DNA of 64,000 nt from Amycolatopsis sp. (GTDB taxonomy: Bacteria > Actinomycetota > Actinomycetes > Mycobacteriales > Pseudonocardiaceae). Shown here in pieces: positions 55,366-62,876 of the stretch. The position numbers and the translations under genes are program-made. The first letter of the stretch is position 1. Every line of letters starts with the position of its first letter. The stretch lies in contig NZ_JAODNM010000094.1 of assembly GCF_025464955.1 (NCBI RefSeq), forward strand, positions 1 to 64,000. Direction: 5' to 3'. Under the pieces are notes generated by a model. That model was not told where the DNA came from, ran no database searches, and worked only from the letters and a program-made list of their open reading frames with translations.

Positions 55366-55381
55366 TACCGACCAGTCGGTA
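55366..55381. promoter_or_regulatory. Operator TACCGAC-CA-GTCGGTA before the APH/ACAD operon
   Basis: TACCGACCAGTCGGTA is a perfect 7-2-7 palindrome 29-44 nt upstream of the kinase ATG and 45 nt beyond the end of the MaoC gene. It is the most symmetric of the four sites. Confidence 0.72.
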
Positions 55382-55425
55382 TGTACTACGGGGCGGGCAC
55401 TCGACGGCTGTCTCCGGGCCGTCGA

Positions 55426-55878
55426 TCAGGCGATCAGGCGAGCGACGGTCTCGGCGACGCAGGCGGGCTTCGCCTGGCCCTCGATCTCGATCGTGCACCG
55501 GACGACGGCCTGCTTGCCACCGGGGACGTCGGTGACCTCGAGCAGTTCCATCCCGGCGCGGACCTTCGACCCGACCCGGACCGCCTCTGGGAACCGCACT
55601 TTGTTGAGGCCGTAGTTGACACCCATCGTGAGGTTCTCGACCCGGTAGATCTCGGGGGAGAACATCGGGATCAGCGACAGCGTCAGGTAACCGTGTGCGA
55701 TGGTCCCGCCGAACGGTCCCGCCGCGGCGCGCTCGACGTCGAGGTGGATCCACTGGTGGTCGTCGGTGGCGTCGGCGAACTGCTGGACCCGTTCCTGGGT
55801 GATCGTGTGCCACTCGCTGTAGCCGAGGTGTCCGCCGACGGCGCCGGCGAACTCGTCGATTCCGGAGAAGACGCGCAT
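55426..55878 (-). CDS. MaoC-like (R)-enoyl-CoA hydratase
   Basis: 150 aa hot-dog-fold protein from ATG 55878, 10 nt after the FabG-like gene. Catalytic Asp/His motif: FADATDDHQWIHLDVERAA, where D..H is the hydratase 2 signature, followed by GPFGGTIAHGYLTLSLIPMF. Length and single domain fit PhaJ/MaoC hydratases, which hydrate trans-2-enoyl-CoA to (R)-3-hydroxyacyl-CoA. The neighbouring FabG-like reductase would act next or in the reverse direction. Its operon promoter lies beyond the FabG gene, next to a TAAGCAGCCGCTTA site. Confidence 0.92.
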   Translation of the reverse strand: MRVFSGIDEFAGAVGGHLGYSEWHTITQERVQQFADATDDHQWIHLDVERAAAGPFGGTIAHGYLTLSLIPMFSPEIYRVENLTMGVNYGLNKVRFPEAVRVGSKVRAGMELLEVTDVPGGKQAVVRCTIEIEGQAKPACVAETVARLIA

Positions 55879-55888
55879 AGGGTTGTCC

Positions 55889-56650
55889 TCAGTCCTTCGG
55901 TCCGCCGGCGACGTAGATGACCTGGCCCGAGACGAACCCGGCACCTTCGCTGACCAGGAACGACACGACGTGAGCGATGTCGGCGGGGGTGCCGACCCGG
56001 TTGACCGGGATCTGCGACGCGGCGGCCTTCTTGAAGTCGTCGAACGAGATGCCCATGCGGTCGGCGGTCGCGGCCGTCATGTCGGTGGCGATGAACCCCG
56101 GCGCGATGGCGTTCGCGGTGACGCCGAACTTGCCGAGCTCGATCGCGAGGGTCTTGGTGAAGCCCTGCAGGCCCGCCTTCGCGGCCGAGTAGTTCACCTG
56201 GCCGCGGTTGCCGAGCGCCGAGGTGCTCGACAGGTTCACGATCCGGCCCCAGCCCTGCTTGGTCATGTGCGCCTGCACCGCGCGGGACATCAGGAACGAG
56301 CCGCGGAGGTGGACGCCGATCACCGAGTCCCAGTCGAGGTCGGTCATCTTGAAGATCAGGTTGTCGCGGGTGATGCCCGCGTTGTTGACCAGCACGGTCG
56401 GCGCGCCGAGTTCCTCGGCTACGCGGGCGACTGCCGCCTCGACCTGCTCGGCGTCGCTGACGTCCAACGTCACGCCGACCGCCTTGCCGCCGTTCGCGAC
56501 GATGGCTTCGGCGCCCTGCTTGACGCCGGCTTCGTTCAGGTCCAGCAGGCCGACCGCGAAACCGTCGGCGGCGAGCTTGCGGGACACCTCGGCGCCGATG
56601 CCTTGACCGGCGCCGGTCACGATGGCGACACGCGAATGGGACTCGGTCAC
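55889..56650 (-). CDS. FabG-like SDR, 3-oxoacyl-CoA/ACP reductase
   Basis: 253 aa from ATG 56650. TGAGQGIGAEVS cofactor loop, DLN at beta-2, NNAGITRDNLIFKMTD (the FabG hallmark), catalytic Ser-Ser-Thr in VNLSSTSALG, Tyr/Lys in YSAAKAGLQGF and the ending SGQVIYVAGG. Reduces or oxidises C3 of acyl chains. First gene of a two-gene unit with the MaoC hydratase; the upstream site CTAAGCAGCCGCTTAG resembles the operator next to the TetR gene at 42681-43292, tying this unit to that regulator. Confidence 0.92.
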   Translation of the reverse strand: MTESHSRVAIVTGAGQGIGAEVSRKLAADGFAVGLLDLNEAGVKQGAEAIVANGGKAVGVTLDVSDAEQVEAAVARVAEELGAPTVLVNNAGITRDNLIFKMTDLDWDSVIGVHLRGSFLMSRAVQAHMTKQGWGRIVNLSSTSALGNRGQVNYSAAKAGLQGFTKTLAIELGKFGVTANAIAPGFIATDMTAATADRMGISFDDFKKAAASQIPVNRVGTPADIAHVVSFLVSEGAGFVSGQVIYVAGGPKD

Positions 56651-56688
56651 AGGGGACCTCCTCGTCGTTGGGGAGCTGGTTCTGGAAC

Positions 56689-56702
56689 TAAGCAGCCGCT
56701 TA
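56689..56702. promoter_or_regulatory. Operator TAAGC-AGCC-GCTTA
   Basis: CTAAGC and GCTTAG arms form a perfect 6-4-6 palindrome (56688-56703), 39 nt before the FabG-like ATG. It shares TAAGC...GCTTA and total length with 43361-43374. Confidence 0.6.
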
Positions 56703-56800
56703 GGAAAGTACTCGCAGCCGTCCAGCTTGGTCTGTGACCTCCGTCATGTCCAGCCGAACGGGTGCTGCTGACGCGAGGCTGCCAGTGGGCGGGTTGATCT

Positions 56801-56850
56801 GTATCAGGGGGCCCTGATACGAATGATTCGTACCAGGGGTCCCCTGAGTC
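56801..56850. repeat. GATAC-AATGATT-GTAC intergenic element, second copy
   Basis: GTATCAGGG-GG-CCCTGATAC (56801-56820) runs into TACGAATGATTCGTA (56818-56832) and CAGGGG-T-CCCCTG (56834-56846): three nested palindromes in 50 nt. GATAC-N-AATGATT-N-GTAC...GTCCCC-N-GAGTC matches 50455-50489. Confidence 0.65.
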
Positions 56851-56878
56851 GGGTCGCGAGCCGCCGGACGAGGCGAGC

Positions 56879-58024
56879 TCAGCCGCCGACGACCTGGTCG
56901 CGGACTTTCCGCGCGGTTCCGACGTCGACCGTCGACGGGTCTTCGGCCAGCCAGCCGCCGATCTCCTCGATGAACCGCTGCGGCGTCATCGGCGGGATCA
57001 CGGCGTCACCGGCGGTCGTGACCTCGCCGGCGCGGCTCGGGTAGACGACCAGTGCGGCGCAGACGTCGACGTCCGGCAGGAAGTCCTCGTACGCCGTCAG
57101 GCTTTCCGCCAGCCTGGTGCCGCCGCCGCGGAACTGGCGGCCGTTGCGACGGAAGCCGCCGTCCTCGTCGGTGGTGTAGTCCCCGGGCAGCCACAGCTTC
57201 GACTCGACGAGCACGAGCCGCTTGCCGCAGAGCACCGCGTGGTCGATGTCGGCGAACACCGAACCCGGCCAGGCGAGCCCGTGGAAGACCATCGCCCCCG
57301 GAAGCCGCGTCAGATAGCGGCTCAGCAGGTCCGCGGTGAGCCGTTCGGCCAGTTGGTCCCGTTCGGTGCCCGGCGTGCCGAACTCGCGCCGCGTGCCGAA
57401 CTCGGCGGTGAAGGACCGGCCGACGCGCACAGCGTCGAGATGCCGCCGTGACAGCCGTTGGATCAGCGCCGCTGTCGCGGCGGCCACCAGCAGCCACACG
57501 ACCAGCAGCGGCACCGAGAACCCGGCTCGGAACAGCAGTGGCAGCACCAGCAACACGACGCCGGCGAGCGAGGCGACCAGGGGGGAGTGACCCGGTCCGC
57601 CCGGCTCGGCGTGGCGGACGCGTTCGGCGATCCCCGGTTGATCCCACCAGCCGACGGCGTCGGTGTCGATCCGTGGCGAGCCGGGCGAGAATTCCGGGTC
57701 CTCGCCGAATTCCCGTGCCGCACGGCGACTTTGACGAGCCTGCCTGGCTGGAGACTGCCGAGCTGGAGACTGCCGAACCGGAGCCTGCCTGGCGGGAGAC
57801 GTCGTCACGGTACGGGCAGGCGGGTGCTCGACGCGGTCGTAGCCCGCACGCAGGCTCGGATCGCTGAGCGTGGCGTAAGCCTGCTGCAGCAACCGGAAAG
57901 TCCCGGCAGTGCCGCCGGTGTCGGGATGCATGACCTTGGCGAGCCCGCGGTACGCCGCCTTGATTTCGGCGGCCGAAGCCTCGGGGCGAAGCCCGAGCAA
58001 CTCGTAGTAGTCGACCTCGCGCAC
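56879..58024 (-). CDS. J-domain and NERD nuclease-domain membrane protein
   Basis: About 381 aa. GTG 58024 is preferred, since GGGAGG stands 11 nt upstream; GTG 58057 has no such site. Order: J-domain (residues 1-65: DYYELLGLRPEASAAEIKAAYRGLAKVMHPDTGG, with the HPD tripeptide), a Gln-Ser-Pro-Ala-Arg repeat linker, two adjacent membrane helices (SLAGVVLLVLPLLFRAGF, LLVVWLLVAAATAALIQ), and a C-terminal NERD domain (GSVFADIDHAVLCGKRLVLVESKLWLPGDY), whose D...E-x-K core is nuclease-like. A membrane-anchored DnaK recruiter joined to a nuclease-fold domain is an odd combination; function unknown. Confidence 0.82.
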   Translation of the reverse strand: MREVDYYELLGLRPEASAAEIKAAYRGLAKVMHPDTGGTAGTFRLLQQAYATLSDPSLRAGYDRVEHPPARTVTTSPARQAPVRQSPARQSPARQARQSRRAAREFGEDPEFSPGSPRIDTDAVGWWDQPGIAERVRHAEPGGPGHSPLVASLAGVVLLVLPLLFRAGFSVPLLVVWLLVAAATAALIQRLSRRHLDAVRVGRSFTAEFGTRREFGTPGTERDQLAERLTADLLSRYLTRLPGAMVFHGLAWPGSVFADIDHAVLCGKRLVLVESKLWLPGDYTTDEDGGFRRNGRQFRGGGTRLAESLTAYEDFLPDVDVCAALVVYPSRAGEVTTAGDAVIPPMTPQRFIEEIGGWLAEDPSTVDVGTARKVRDQVVGG

Positions 58025-58189
58025 GGACTTGTTCACCTCCCACGGCAGCGCCGCCACACTATGGGGTCCACGAGGCGCGAGCTCAACCGCATCCGGCGGC
58101 GCGTCAGGGTGACGCTGTGCTCAACCCCGCAACCTGCGGCGACCCGGATCGGGCCGCGCGCGGGCCGGAAACGCCGCGGCGGTGCGCGG

Positions 58190-58597
58190 TCAGTGCCCGC
58201 CGAGCGGCGTGTTCTGGTAGGCCACGAAGATCCACGCGCCGTTGAGCTTCTGTGCCGTCAGCGAGTAGATCGTGCGCTTGTTGTGCTCGCTGGAGCGGTG
58301 GTCGTTGTAGACGATGCGGCCGTAGGCGGTCAGGATCGCGACGTCGGCGGTGAGGAAGCGGATGCGGTCGATCCGCCCTTCGAGGCTGCTGTTCCTCGCC
58401 CACGCCGAAAAGATGATGTCGTGGCCGTCGACGATCTCCTGCCAGCCGCGTTCGAGCTTGCCGTTGGCGATGATGTAGTCCGCGTCGTGGGCGAAGCACT
58501 CGGCGTACGCGGCCGAGTCCTGCCAAGCGTCGAGCATGCGCTGGTAGAGGGCCCGGATTTCACTCTCGTCCTGATATGTGGGTGCTGTTGTCGTCAT
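58190..58597 (-). CDS. SgcJ/EcaC-like SnoaL-fold protein (copy 1)
   Basis: 135 aa from ATG 58597. NTF2-like alpha+beta cone of the SgcJ/EcaC family: EIRALYQRMLDAWQDSAAYAECFAHDADYIIANG, ending WIFVAYQNTPLGGH. No catalytic residue set is established for this family. Divergent from a padR gene; the 54-nt gap contains an inverted repeat. A paralogue lies at 60195-60605 with the same start (IRALYQR) and end (WIFVAYQNTPL), so the locus has duplicated around the padR and NmrA-like genes. Confidence 0.85.
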   Translation of the reverse strand: MTTTAPTYQDESEIRALYQRMLDAWQDSAAYAECFAHDADYIIANGKLERGWQEIVDGHDIIFSAWARNSSLEGRIDRIRFLTADVAILTAYGRIVYNDHRSSEHNKRTIYSLTAQKLNGAWIFVAYQNTPLGGH

Positions 58598-58610
58598 GGG
58601 GATAGTCTCG

Positions 58611-58638
58611 CACGACTTGACGTGTGAGAGTAGTCGTG
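58611..58638. promoter_or_regulatory. PadR-type operator candidate
   Basis: CACGACT (58611-58617) and AGTCGTG (58632-58638) are perfect inverted arms 14 nt apart, centred between the divergent SgcJ-like and PadR genes. Arm spacing suits a PadR dimer. Confidence 0.55.
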
Positions 58639-58651
58639 TTTGAGTAGTTGG

Positions 58652-59200
58652 ATGAATCAGACGCGGTTGTTCGTCCTCGGCGCCCTGCACCGGGGTGGTC
58701 CGATGCACGGCCACGAGATCCGGCGCGAGGCGCAGATCGACCGGACCGAGCTGTGGGCCGACGTCAAACCGGGTTCGCTCTACGGCGCGTTGCACCGGAT
58801 GGCGGCCGAAGGGGTCATCGAGGTGGTCCGGACCGAGCAGGAGGGCAACCTGCCCGCGCGCACGGTGTACGGGATCACCGCCGAAGGCCGCCAAGAGCTG
58901 GCAGCGCAGCGCGACCAGGCGCTGCGCAACACGCGGCTGCGCCCTGATTCGGTCGATCTGGCTCTGCAGTACTCCACGGACCTGTCCGAGGAGGCGCTGC
59001 TGGCGGTGCTCGAAGACCGGCGGCAGGCCCTCGAAGCGCAGCTCGTCGCGTGGCGTCACCAATGGGAGTCCGCCGCGCCCTACCTGACGGGCCTGGAGCC
59101 GATGACCTTCGAACACACCCTGCTGCGCCTGCAGGCAGAGATCACCTGGCACGACAAGCTCATCGAGCAGCTGCCGAAGCTGCTCGCCACCGACGACTGA
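58652..59200 (+). CDS. PadR-family regulator
   Basis: 182 aa from ATG 58652 (TTG 58640 is also open). Winged helix: TRLFVLGALHRGGPMHGHEIRREAQID ... LWADVKPGSLYGALHRMAAEGVIEVVRTEQEGNLPARTVYGITAEGRQEL. A long C-terminal coiled region follows (EEALLAVLEDRRQALEAQLVAWRHQW). Divergent from SgcJ copy 1 and 103 nt before the NmrA-like gene, so it probably regulates both. Third PadR regulator in the window. Confidence 0.9.
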   Translation: MNQTRLFVLGALHRGGPMHGHEIRREAQIDRTELWADVKPGSLYGALHRMAAEGVIEVVRTEQEGNLPARTVYGITAEGRQELAAQRDQALRNTRLRPDSVDLALQYSTDLSEEALLAVLEDRRQALEAQLVAWRHQWESAAPYLTGLEPMTFEHTLLRLQAEITWHDKLIEQLPKLLATDD

Positions 59201-59303
59201 CCCGGTACCCCCTGCGCCCCTCCGAACGCCTGTCCGGCCGGATGGCGGAGTTCGTGGCGCCCTCACCCCACCAAGTCCGACCCCTTTCTTGTGGAGTCCG
59301 CAC

Positions 59304-60149
59304 ATGATCCTGATTACTGGAGCGACCGGCACCGTCGGGCGTGAGCTGGTCGTCCAGCTTCTGCCCTCGGGCATCCCACTCCGCGCGATGACACGCGACC
59401 CGTCGCGAGCCGACTTCCCCGAGTCCGTCGAGGTTGTGGCCGGCGATCTCGCCCAGCCGAGCTTGCTTCTTCGGGCGCTCAAAGCCGTCGACCAGGTCTT
59501 TCTGCTGTTCGCCGGCCCGAACAGCGCCGAGCACGACGCCAACCTGATCGCCGCGGCCCTCGAGGCCGGCTCGCCCCACATCGTCAAGCTCTCGGCGTTG
59601 AGCATCGCGCGCGACGCGAAGGACCCGATCTCCACCTGGCACCAGGCGGGGGAGCAGGCACTGCGGGACAGCGGGCTGACCTGGACTTTCCTGCGTCCCG
59701 GCGCGTTCATGTCCAACGCGCTCAGGTGGGCGGGCAGCATCTCGTCCCACGATTCCGTGTACGCCCCGTACGGTGAGGGCCGGGCCGCGGTGATCGACCC
59801 GGCCGACATCGCCGCGGCAGCGGTGGCCGCACTCACCGGGCTCGGTCACGAGAACACGGCGTACTCCCTGACCGGTCCGGCGGCGCTCAGCCCCGGCGAG
59901 CAGGTCGAAATCCTGTCCGAGGTGCTGGATCGTCCGCTGCGGTTCATCCCGGTGCCCGAGTCCGCCGCGTTGGACGGGATGCTGAAGGCGGGCATGCCGC
60001 CGATCGTCGCCGACGCGACCATGCAGACGATGGCCATCGCGCTGGAACCGGCGGGCTCCCAGCTCGAGCCGACGGTCGAGCAGCTGGCCGGACGGCCCGC
60101 GCGCACGTTCGCGGAATGGGCGCAGGCGCACCGCGCCGCGTTCGGCTGA
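59304..60149 (+). CDS. NmrA/atypical SDR NAD(P)-binding protein
   Basis: 281 aa from ATG 59304, ten nt after TGGAG. Rossmann motif LITGATGTVGREL, Arg-rich beta-2 turn (AMTRDPSRADFP) favouring NADP, then FLRPGAFMSNALRWAGSI, the atypical-SDR substrate wall. No Tyr-x-x-x-Lys pair. Redox sensing or reduction of a quinone-like molecule are the usual roles. Followed after 45 nt by SgcJ copy 2, with AGGGAG before its ATG, so the two are probably cotranscribed and under PadR control. Confidence 0.85.
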   Translation: MILITGATGTVGRELVVQLLPSGIPLRAMTRDPSRADFPESVEVVAGDLAQPSLLLRALKAVDQVFLLFAGPNSAEHDANLIAAALEAGSPHIVKLSALSIARDAKDPISTWHQAGEQALRDSGLTWTFLRPGAFMSNALRWAGSISSHDSVYAPYGEGRAAVIDPADIAAAAVAALTGLGHENTAYSLTGPAALSPGEQVEILSEVLDRPLRFIPVPESAALDGMLKAGMPPIVADATMQTMAIALEPAGSQLEPTVEQLAGRPARTFAEWAQAHRAAFG

Positions 60150-60194
60150 TCCCCGGCAGTACCGCTCCGTCCGCCAACTCTCAGGGAGAATCCC

Positions 60195-60605
60195 ATGGGT
60201 GAGACCACCCAAACGATTACGCAGGACGAAGTGAAGATCAGAGCTCTTTACCAGCGACTGCTAGACAGCTGGGGTGATGCCGCGACCTATGCGCACTGTT
60301 TTTCCGTCGACGCCGACTACATCGTCGCCAATGGAATGATCGAAAAAGGGTGGCCCGAGATCGGCAAAGGCCACGAGTTCATTTTCTCCACCTGGGCCAG
60401 GGACACAAAACTGGCCGGCCGGGTCCACAGCGTGCGGTTTCTTACCCCGGATGTCGCCTTGGTTATCGCCTATGGTCATGTCGTGTTCAATGAAGAGAGT
60501 GCCGACGGTTCCACGGAGCGGACGATCTATTCGCTGATCGCACAGAAAATGCAGGATGAGTGGATTTTCGTCGCCTATCAGAACACGCCTTTGGTCGCGC
60601 GGTGA
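60195..60605 (+). CDS. SgcJ/EcaC-like SnoaL-fold protein (copy 2)
   Basis: 136 aa from ATG 60195. Paralogue of the gene at 58190-58597: VKIRALYQRLLDSWGDAATYAHCFSVDADYIVANG and WIFVAYQNTPLVAR align throughout. The base composition is visibly less GC-rich than its surroundings (TTTTTCCG, GAAAAAGGG, TTCATTTTC) and third positions are more often A/T, which hints at separate acquisition rather than recent local duplication. NTF2-like fold; function unknown. Confidence 0.85.
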   Translation: MGETTQTITQDEVKIRALYQRLLDSWGDAATYAHCFSVDADYIVANGMIEKGWPEIGKGHEFIFSTWARDTKLAGRVHSVRFLTPDVALVIAYGHVVFNEESADGSTERTIYSLIAQKMQDEWIFVAYQNTPLVAR

Positions 60606-60739
60606 GCGAAGGTGCCCGCGCCTGTTCTGGGTGAGTTCCGACTCGCCGCCGGTGAGTGGGAATCGCGGACGGCGCCCTGCTTGAAAGTACAAAAGTGCCC
60701 TGCGTGGCCGTGCCCGCCGACGTACTGGACGCACCGGAT

Positions 60740-60993
60740 TTACGGGGAGGTCGTGTCGGCGCTCTGGTTTAGGCCGTCGATGAGGAGTGTGACCATGCGT
60801 CGGCTGTACGCGACGCCCTCGCCGGGAATGGGTTGGCACAGCAGGGCAACCGCGTGCAGGAGGTCCTTGGCGCTGATGTCGGCACGGACTTCACCGGTCG
60901 CTGTCGCGGCGTCGAGCAGCGACCCGAGCGCGGGTCCGAGTCGCTGCATGAAGTAGCCGGGTAGGGCGTCGAACGCCGGATCGCCGGAGTGAA
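60740..60993 (-). pseudogene. C-terminal remnant of a TetR regulator
   Basis: The frame encodes the last 85 or so residues of a TetR protein: HSGDPAFDALPGYFMQRLG, then LLDAATATGEVRADISAKDLLHAVALLCQPIPGEG and the terminal helix MVTLLIDGLNQSADTTSP. The DNA-binding half is missing and ATG 60949 is internal. The fragment ends at about 60993, exactly where the aldo/keto reductase remnant on the other strand begins. Confidence 0.78.
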
Positions 60994-61433
60994 GCGCCGA
61001 AGCCGCCGTACTCGATCCTCAGCCGTGGATCGAAAAGGAGGTACTGCCGACCGCGCAACGCCACGGAATGGGCACGCTGGTGTGGGGGCCGCTGGGGCAG
61101 GGAATCCTCACCGGTCGCGTCCGCAAGGGCCAGGAGTCCGACCTCCGCCGCGCGGGCATGATGAAGCACGTCAACGACGAGCGGCGGATCGACGTCGTCG
61201 AACAGCTCATCCCGCTCGCCGCGGAGGCAGGCATGCCACTGACCCACCTTGCGATGGCGTTCGCGATCGCTCATCCCGGTGTGACCAGCGCGATCGTGGG
61301 GCCGCGCACGATGAGCCACCTCGACGACCTGCTCGCCGGCGTCGACGTCACGCTCGACCAGGACTACCGACCCCCGGCCCTCCAGCGCGCGAACCTCCGC
61401 CGTCGTTCTGTCGATGAGCGCGCCACCGCCTGA
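60991..61433 (+). pseudogene. C-terminal, frameshifted remnant of an aldo/keto reductase
   Basis: The sequence enters at KPPYSILSRG, shifts frame near 61028 and continues as IEKEVLPTAQRHGMGTLVWG, then PLGQGILTGRVRKGQ. It runs to 61433 through AFAIAHPGVTSAIVGPRTMSHLDDLL, the AKR cofactor tail. Inserting one base after CGTGGA would restore the frame. The first half of the protein, with the catalytic tetrad, is absent. ATG 61068 is internal with no ribosome site. Not related in detail to the intact AKR at 12155-13183. Confidence 0.8.
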
Positions 61434-61499
61434 CCGCGAGCCCGGCGGATCAGCCGCCGCATCGCGGACGTGTACTTGGTGCCCAGTGCGATTCCGTGG

Positions 61500-61562
61500 C
61501 GCAACTCGACGGCGAGTTGCGGTCTCTTAGAAACTAAGAGACCGCACAAAAGCGCAAAAGTG
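61500..61562. repeat. GCAACTCG hairpin with CAAAAG tail, third copy
   Basis: CGCAACTCG-ACGG-CGAGTTGCG (61500-61521) is followed directly by GGTCTCTTAG-AAA-CTAAGAGACC (61521-61543) and by CACAAAAGCGCAAAAGTG (61545-61562). Two perfect hairpins in tandem, 10 nt before the ROK stop; it probably terminates that gene. Confidence 0.7.
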
Positions 61563-61571
61563 GGACGCGCC

Positions 61572-62765
61572 TCAGGACCCGCGGCGTTCGAAGACCACGT
61601 CGCGGGCCGTGTCCAGGGCGGTCGCGATGGCGCCGGTGAGGACGGCGTCCTCGCCGAGCTCGCCCGCCACGATCCGCGGGCACAGGGGAGTGGTGTGGGA
61701 CAGCGCGCGGCGCATGGGTTCGGCCAGCAGGTCGGCGTTGCTGCCGATCCCGCCGCTGAGGACGACGAGTTCCGGGTCGAGCACGGCCGCGACCGAGCAG
61801 ACGAGGAACGCGAGCTTCTCCGCCTCTTGCTCGACGGCCCGCACGGCTCGCGGCTCGCCTTCTCGAGCCAGCGTGAAGACCTCACGCGCGCTCAACACGT
61901 CGGACAGCCCGGCCTCGACGGCGACTTCGACGACCGAGCGTGCGGCCGCGGCGGCCTCCATCAGGCCGCGGAAGGGTTGCTCGCTCGCGTGGCCGTCGGT
62001 GCTCGGCCAGCCGTAGGGCAGGTACGCGACCTCGCCGGCAGCGCCGTTGGCGCCGCGGAAGAGCTTGCCGTCGACGACGATCCCCATCCCGATGCCGGTC
62101 CCGACCGTGACGCAGACGAACACCCGCGCCCCCCGCGCCACTCCGGCGTGCTGCTCGCCCACCGCGGACAGGTTCGCGTCGTTCTCCACCACTAGGCCGG
62201 GCCCCAGCGCGGCGTCCAGCTCGTTGAGCAGTCCCTTCCGCTCCCAGCCGGGCAGGTTCGGCGCCCGGTGCAGGGTCGCCGCCTTCGAATCGGGCACGCC
62301 GGGGGTGCCGACGACGGTGGCGACGATGTCGGAGCGGTTGAGCCCGGCCGACTCGATGGCCTTGTCGGCGGTCTTGCGCACGGTACGCACCAGTGCGGTC
62401 GCCGAGCGGCAGCGGTTGGCCGCGTCGAGCCGGGCGACCACCGTCCCGCTCAGGTCGGCGACGGCGACCCGGATGGACTGACGGCCGATGTCGATGCCCA
62501 CGACGTGCCCGGCCGCCGGGTCGATTTCGTAGACCACGGCGGACCGGCCCTGGCCGGAGAAGGTGCGGCCAGCCGTTCTGACCAGGCCGTCCTGCTCCAG
62601 GTCGAGCAGTGCCTGGCCGACCGTGGGCTTCGAAAGCCCGGTGTCGGCCGCGATCTGCGGTCGCGTCGCCTCTCCGCGTGAGCGGAGCCGTTCCAGCACG
62701 ACACGCTGGTTCAGTTGCCGCATGCTGGCCGGGGTGCCGACCTGTGGACTGTTGCCCGCCGTCAT
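61572..62765 (-). CDS. ROK-family transcriptional regulator (second paralogue)
   Basis: 397 aa from ATG 62765. Same plan as 4997-6196: winged helix (LNQRVVLERLRSRGEATRPQIAADTGLSKPTVGQALLDLE), VVGIDIGRQSIRVAVADL, VVGTPGVPDSK, VENDANLSAVGE and a cysteine-free GAAGEVAYLPYGWP in place of the ROK zinc motif. Divergent from an amino-acid permease gene across 111 nt, so the permease is the likely target. The shared upstream motif GTTAAGAA-N-CTTT links it to the other ROK gene 56 kb away. Confidence 0.9.
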   Translation of the reverse strand: MTAGNSPQVGTPASMRQLNQRVVLERLRSRGEATRPQIAADTGLSKPTVGQALLDLEQDGLVRTAGRTFSGQGRSAVVYEIDPAAGHVVGIDIGRQSIRVAVADLSGTVVARLDAANRCRSATALVRTVRKTADKAIESAGLNRSDIVATVVGTPGVPDSKAATLHRAPNLPGWERKGLLNELDAALGPGLVVENDANLSAVGEQHAGVARGARVFVCVTVGTGIGMGIVVDGKLFRGANGAAGEVAYLPYGWPSTDGHASEQPFRGLMEAAAAARSVVEVAVEAGLSDVLSAREVFTLAREGEPRAVRAVEQEAEKLAFLVCSVAAVLDPELVVLSGGIGSNADLLAEPMRRALSHTTPLCPRIVAGELGEDAVLTGAIATALDTARDVVFERRGS

Positions 62766-62838
62766 CGCGGTTTACCTCCGAGTCACCTGCGTTGCCGCAA
62801 CTTTACGTACCGAACTCTTCCAGCCGTGCCTGATTTAT

Positions 62839-62853
62839 GTTAAGAAACTTTAC
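62839..62853. promoter_or_regulatory. Candidate ROK operator before the permease
   Basis: GTTAAGAAACTTTAC, in a strongly A/T-rich stretch 24 nt before the permease GTG and 73 nt before the ROK start. Matches 6262-6276 at 12 of the first 13 positions. Confidence 0.5.
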
Positions 62854-62876
62854 TAACTATTGGACGGAGGCGCGTC

